The translations under genes and the position numbers were made by a program. Shown in pieces: positions 6,179 to 8,175 of a stretch of 8,175 bases of DNA (its first letter is position 1; the number at the start of each line of letters is the position of its first letter). This DNA comes from a bacterium. GTDB taxonomy: Bacteria; Armatimonadota; Chthonomonadetes; Chthonomonadales; Chthonomonadaceae. The stretch lies in assembly GCA_021805405.1 (NCBI GenBank), contig JAJZFK010000206.1, positions 1-8,175 on the forward strand, written 5' to 3'. The notes below the pieces were generated by a model. That model searched no databases. It was not told the origin of the DNA and saw nothing but the letters and a program-made list of their open reading frames with translations.

Positions 6179-6200
6179 ACTTCGTTTCGTTGATTGAATG

Positions 6201-6235
6201 CCCGCATGCCGAACTTCGGTGTGCGGGTTTTTCTT
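6201..6235 (+). terminator. Rho-independent terminator after the second prepilin-like gene
   Basis: CCCGCA (6201-6206) pairs with TGCGGG (6222-6227), with an inner CCGA/TCGG helix capped by ACT, followed directly by TTTTTCTT. It starts 22 bp after the prepilin stop and ends 16 bp before the lipoprotein ATG. That leaves no room for a promoter in between, so it may be a partial terminator or attenuator within the operon. Confidence 0.85.
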
Positions 6236-6251
6236 GAAAGGACAACATTAA

Positions 6252-6482
6252 ATGAAGATATTTACAGCGAACCTGTTTGCTGCGCTGGTGGGTATGGCGT
6301 TGGTGCCTTTAGCTGGGTGCAGTAGTCAACAGGCACCGCCTCCTGCACCTCCTGTGGAAATGCAAAAAACGCTTCAGCAGCAGATCCAGGATATTAACAA
6401 TAATCCCGGCATTCCTCCCGCAGCAAAACAGCATGCAATCCAGCAGCTGCAGGCCAAGCAGAGTACTACAGGAAAACCTTAA
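6252..6482 (+). CDS. Small lipoprotein of unknown function
   Basis: A 76-residue protein with a lipoprotein signal peptide: K2, hydrophobic residues 8-20 and the lipobox L20-A21-G22|C23, followed by SS. This argues for lipidation at C23 and, by the +2 rule, outer-membrane placement. The mature part of 54 residues is a Pro/Ala-rich linker (APPPAPPV) and a Gln-rich, probably helical segment with NNNPGIPPAAKQHAIQQLQ. AAAGGA (6237-6242) stands 9 nt before the ATG. The stop TAA at 6480-6482 is one base before the GTG of the amylase gene, so the two are almost surely co-transcribed and translationally coupled. I do not recognise a named family. It could be an anchor or accessory for the neighbouring enzyme, but nothing in the sequence proves this. 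Confidence 0.83.
   Translation: MKIFTANLFAALVGMALVPLAGCSSQQAPPPAPPVEMQKTLQQQIQDINNNPGIPPAAKQHAIQQLQAKQSTTGKP
6470..6473 (+). promoter_or_regulatory. Ribosome-binding site of the amylase gene inside the lipoprotein gene
   Basis: AGGA, continuing as AGGAAAA, lies in the last codons of the lipoprotein gene, 10 nt before the GTG at 6484. It supports that GTG as the start. Confidence 0.6.
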
Positions 6483-6483
6483 C

Positions 6484-8175
6484 GTGAACAAACTGTCCAC
6501 CGGTCGGCGCAAACGACTCGCCCTGCTGGGTGCCGCTACAATTCTTGGGCTCGCACCTGGAACTGTGAGGGCGCAGTCGTCAAGTATTGTCCATTTCCGC
6601 TTTGCGCCACCGGCGGATGCTGCAAAAGTTTACGTCGCGGGTACGTTTAACGATTGGAATTCTGGTGAGTATCCGTTACACAAGGTTGCCAACAGCGCTT
6701 ACTGGTCTACCAAAGTCCGCATTCCAGTAGGGGTGTATGTATATCGCTTTGTTGTTAATGGCCATACCTGGCTGTCCGATCCAAATGCACCAGGCGTTGA
6801 TGACGGAAACAACAATATCAATTCCAGGTTGGTGGTAGCACCAGACTATTTCAGCCGCAAGCCCGGCAAGGTTGGCGATGGAATCATTACAACGAACGCT
6901 ATTGAACATGTTCAGGACAGGCGGTTCCTCTGGCGGTACGATGCAGTGAATATGGTGATCGGGCTGAAAACGCGCGCTAACGATGTTCAGCGATGCGTGG
7001 TTATAACGCCTGAGGGAGTCTCGTACTACCTGCATAAGTACGACAGCGATGCATTATTCGATTGGTGGCGCGCAAGAATTCCAGGAAGTAGCACCTCGCG
7101 AGAATATTCGTTTCTGGTGGAAGACGGCCCTGCCACAGTTCTATATGATCGAACGGGTGCTCACGCATATCACAACGGCCAAGCGGTGCGGTGGTTTACC
7201 GTCGACCCAAACAGTTTTCCGCTACCTAGCCCACCAGCCTGGACCAGCGAATCCGTCTTCTACCAGATCTTTCCCGACAGATTCTGGAACGGAGACCAAA
7301 CCAATGACGGACCTGGGGTAAAACCGTGGGGTACAGTACCATCGCATACTAACCGAATGGGCGGTGATCTAGCAGGAGTAGACGAAAAGCTGACTTATCT
7401 TAAAGGCCTTGGGATCAACGCAATCTACTTCAATCCGATCTTTACAGCCGATAGTAACCATGGATATGATACGCGCGACTATCTTCATGTAGACCCCCGC
7501 TTTGGAACAAACCAGGAGCTTGCTGACCTCGTTAGCAAAGTGCACAAATTTGGGTGGCATGTCATCCTGGACGGTGTTTTCAACCATACAGGAGTGAACA
7601 CGCGCTGGTTTAAGTCCATTGAGAAGCAAGGTGCCGAATCTCCGTATGTGCACTACTACTACATTAAGCATTTTCCAGTGCGCGTACATCCCGGGGAAAA
7701 GAGCTATGTGTCATGGTTTGGAGTTCCCACACTTCCCAAGCTGGATCTAGACAATCCGGCTACACGCAAGTATATGCTTAACGTTGGTACGTACTGGATA
7801 GAGCATGCACACATTGACGGCTGGCGCCTGGATGCATCGGACCAGGTAGACCCACGGTATTGGGTAGCATTTCGGAAGCATATCCGTGCTCACGATCCCG
7901 GCGCATACATTATGGGAGAAAACTGGGGCGATTCCCACGCTTGGCTGCAGGGTGATATGTTTGATGCGGTTATGAACTATCCGTGGCGTCAGTTGGTGCT
8001 AAACTTTTTTGCATATAAGAGCATCCTGCCAGCCCAATTCAGGAATTCGTTGAGGACAGTTCGAAATAATGCACCTGCGGCTTGCACGAACGTTATGTTC
8101 AACCTGTTGGGTAGCCATGATACGGTACGGCTTGCCACAATCTTTGATGGCAAAATTGCGAATCAAATGCAGGCG
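6484..8175 (+). CDS. Secreted GH13 alpha-amylase/neopullulanase-type enzyme with N-terminal glycogen-binding-like domain; 3' truncated
   Basis: 564 residues are visible and the frame is open to the window end. The GTG start gives a signal peptide: basic GRRKR, then a hydrophobic stretch, then a likely cut after VRA (A30|Q31). Residues about 34-118 form a CBM48/AMPK-beta-like beta-sandwich (VYVAGTFNDWN, YRFVVNG, WLSDPNAP). Residues about 138-245 look like the N-terminal CBM34-type domain of neopullulanases. The catalytic barrel starts near 256 (VFYQIFPDRF). It carries region I DGVFNH (363-368), region V LPKLDLDNP (417-425, compare MPKLN of subfamily GH13_20), region II GWRLDAS with nucleophile D450, region III GEN with acid E479, and region IV GSHD with H545/D546. 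All three catalytic acids are present. The substrate is likely starch, pullulan, cyclodextrins or maltooligosaccharides. It is coupled to the lipoprotein gene and lies downstream of the LacI operators. The C-terminal domain is beyond the window. Confidence 0.93.
   Translation, partial: MNKLSTGRRKRLALLGAATILGLAPGTVRAQSSSIVHFRFAPPADAAKVYVAGTFNDWNSGEYPLHKVANSAYWSTKVRIPVGVYVYRFVVNGHTWLSDPNAPGVDDGNNNINSRLVVAPDYFSRKPGKVGDGIITTNAIEHVQDRRFLWRYDAVNMVIGLKTRANDVQRCVVITPEGVSYYLHKYDSDALFDWWRARIPGSSTSREYSFLVEDGPATVLYDRTGAHAYHNGQAVRWFTVDPNSFPLPSPPAWTSESVFYQIFPDRFWNGDQTNDGPGVKPWGTVPSHTNRMGGDLAGVDEKLTYLKGLGINAIYFNPIFTADSNHGYDTRDYLHVDPRFGTNQELADLVSKVHKFGWHVILDGVFNHTGVNTRWFKSIEKQGAESPYVHYYYIKHFPVRVHPGEKSYVSWFGVPTLPKLDLDNPATRKYMLNVGTYWIEHAHIDGWRLDASDQVDPRYWVAFRKHIRAHDPGAYIMGENWGDSHAWLQGDMFDAVMNYPWRQLVLNFFAYKSILPAQFRNSLRTVRNNAPAACTNVMFNLLGSHDTVRLATIFDGKIANQMQA

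Noticed and set aside
6676..7035. 119-residue open frame on the minus strand
   Set aside because: Antisense to the N-terminal domains of the secreted amylase, which continues in frame through this stretch; it shows no recognisable protein features.
1..8175. CRISPR arrays, tRNA or rRNA genes, insertion sequences, attachment sites
   Set aside because: I found no regularly spaced repeats, no cloverleaf or conserved rRNA segments, no transposase or integrase-like protein and no terminal inverted repeats.

Overview
The window looks like chromosomal DNA of a Gram-negative-type bacterium, most likely Armatimonadota (Chthonomonas/Fimbriimonas relatives). The main evidence is two prepilin-like proteins of the H-X9-DG class. 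One has the leader-helix continuation ILFPVFAQAREKAR and the C-x2-N-x2-Q-x-G-x-A-x2-MY-x-QD-(F/Y)-D signature that is massively duplicated in that phylum. Base composition looks near 50% GC by eye, coding density is high, and three of the seven genes use TTG or GTG starts. Nothing suggests a mobile element, CRISPR array, tRNA or rRNA. The phylum assignment is inference from protein signatures only.

Left part (1-2276): a gene cut by the left edge encodes a MogA/MoaB-type molybdopterin-binding domain fused in frame to the C-terminal domain of LarC, the CTP-dependent nickel insertase of the lactate racemase cofactor pathway. It converges with, and overlaps by 17 bp, a minus-strand M42 metallo-aminopeptidase gene that starts at a TTG. 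A 310-bp divergent intergenic region with two clear inverted repeats separates the peptidase from the next gene.

Middle (2277-5244): a UDP-sugar 4-epimerase-like SDR gene, then a first prepilin-like gene (TTG start), then a LacI-family regulator. The regulator gene has a textbook sigma-70 promoter (TTGACA, 17 bp, TATAAT). A CG-centred palindrome sits at the predicted start point.

Right part (5245-8175): a second copy of the same palindrome, here perfect over 14 bp, lies between the regulator gene and a second prepilin-like gene. That gene ends in a good Rho-independent terminator. A small lipoprotein gene follows immediately and is followed 1 bp later by a secreted GH13 alpha-amylase/neopullulanase-type enzyme that runs off the right edge. 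My reading is that the LacI-type protein represses itself and the downstream genes. These form a carbohydrate-responsive unit of surface or secreted proteins: pseudopilin-like protein, lipoprotein, extracytoplasmic alpha-glucan hydrolase.

The two observations most worth following are the MogA-LarC fusion, which joins two chemically analogous nucleotide-activating metal-insertion modules, and the matched pair of LacI operators flanking the regulator gene.
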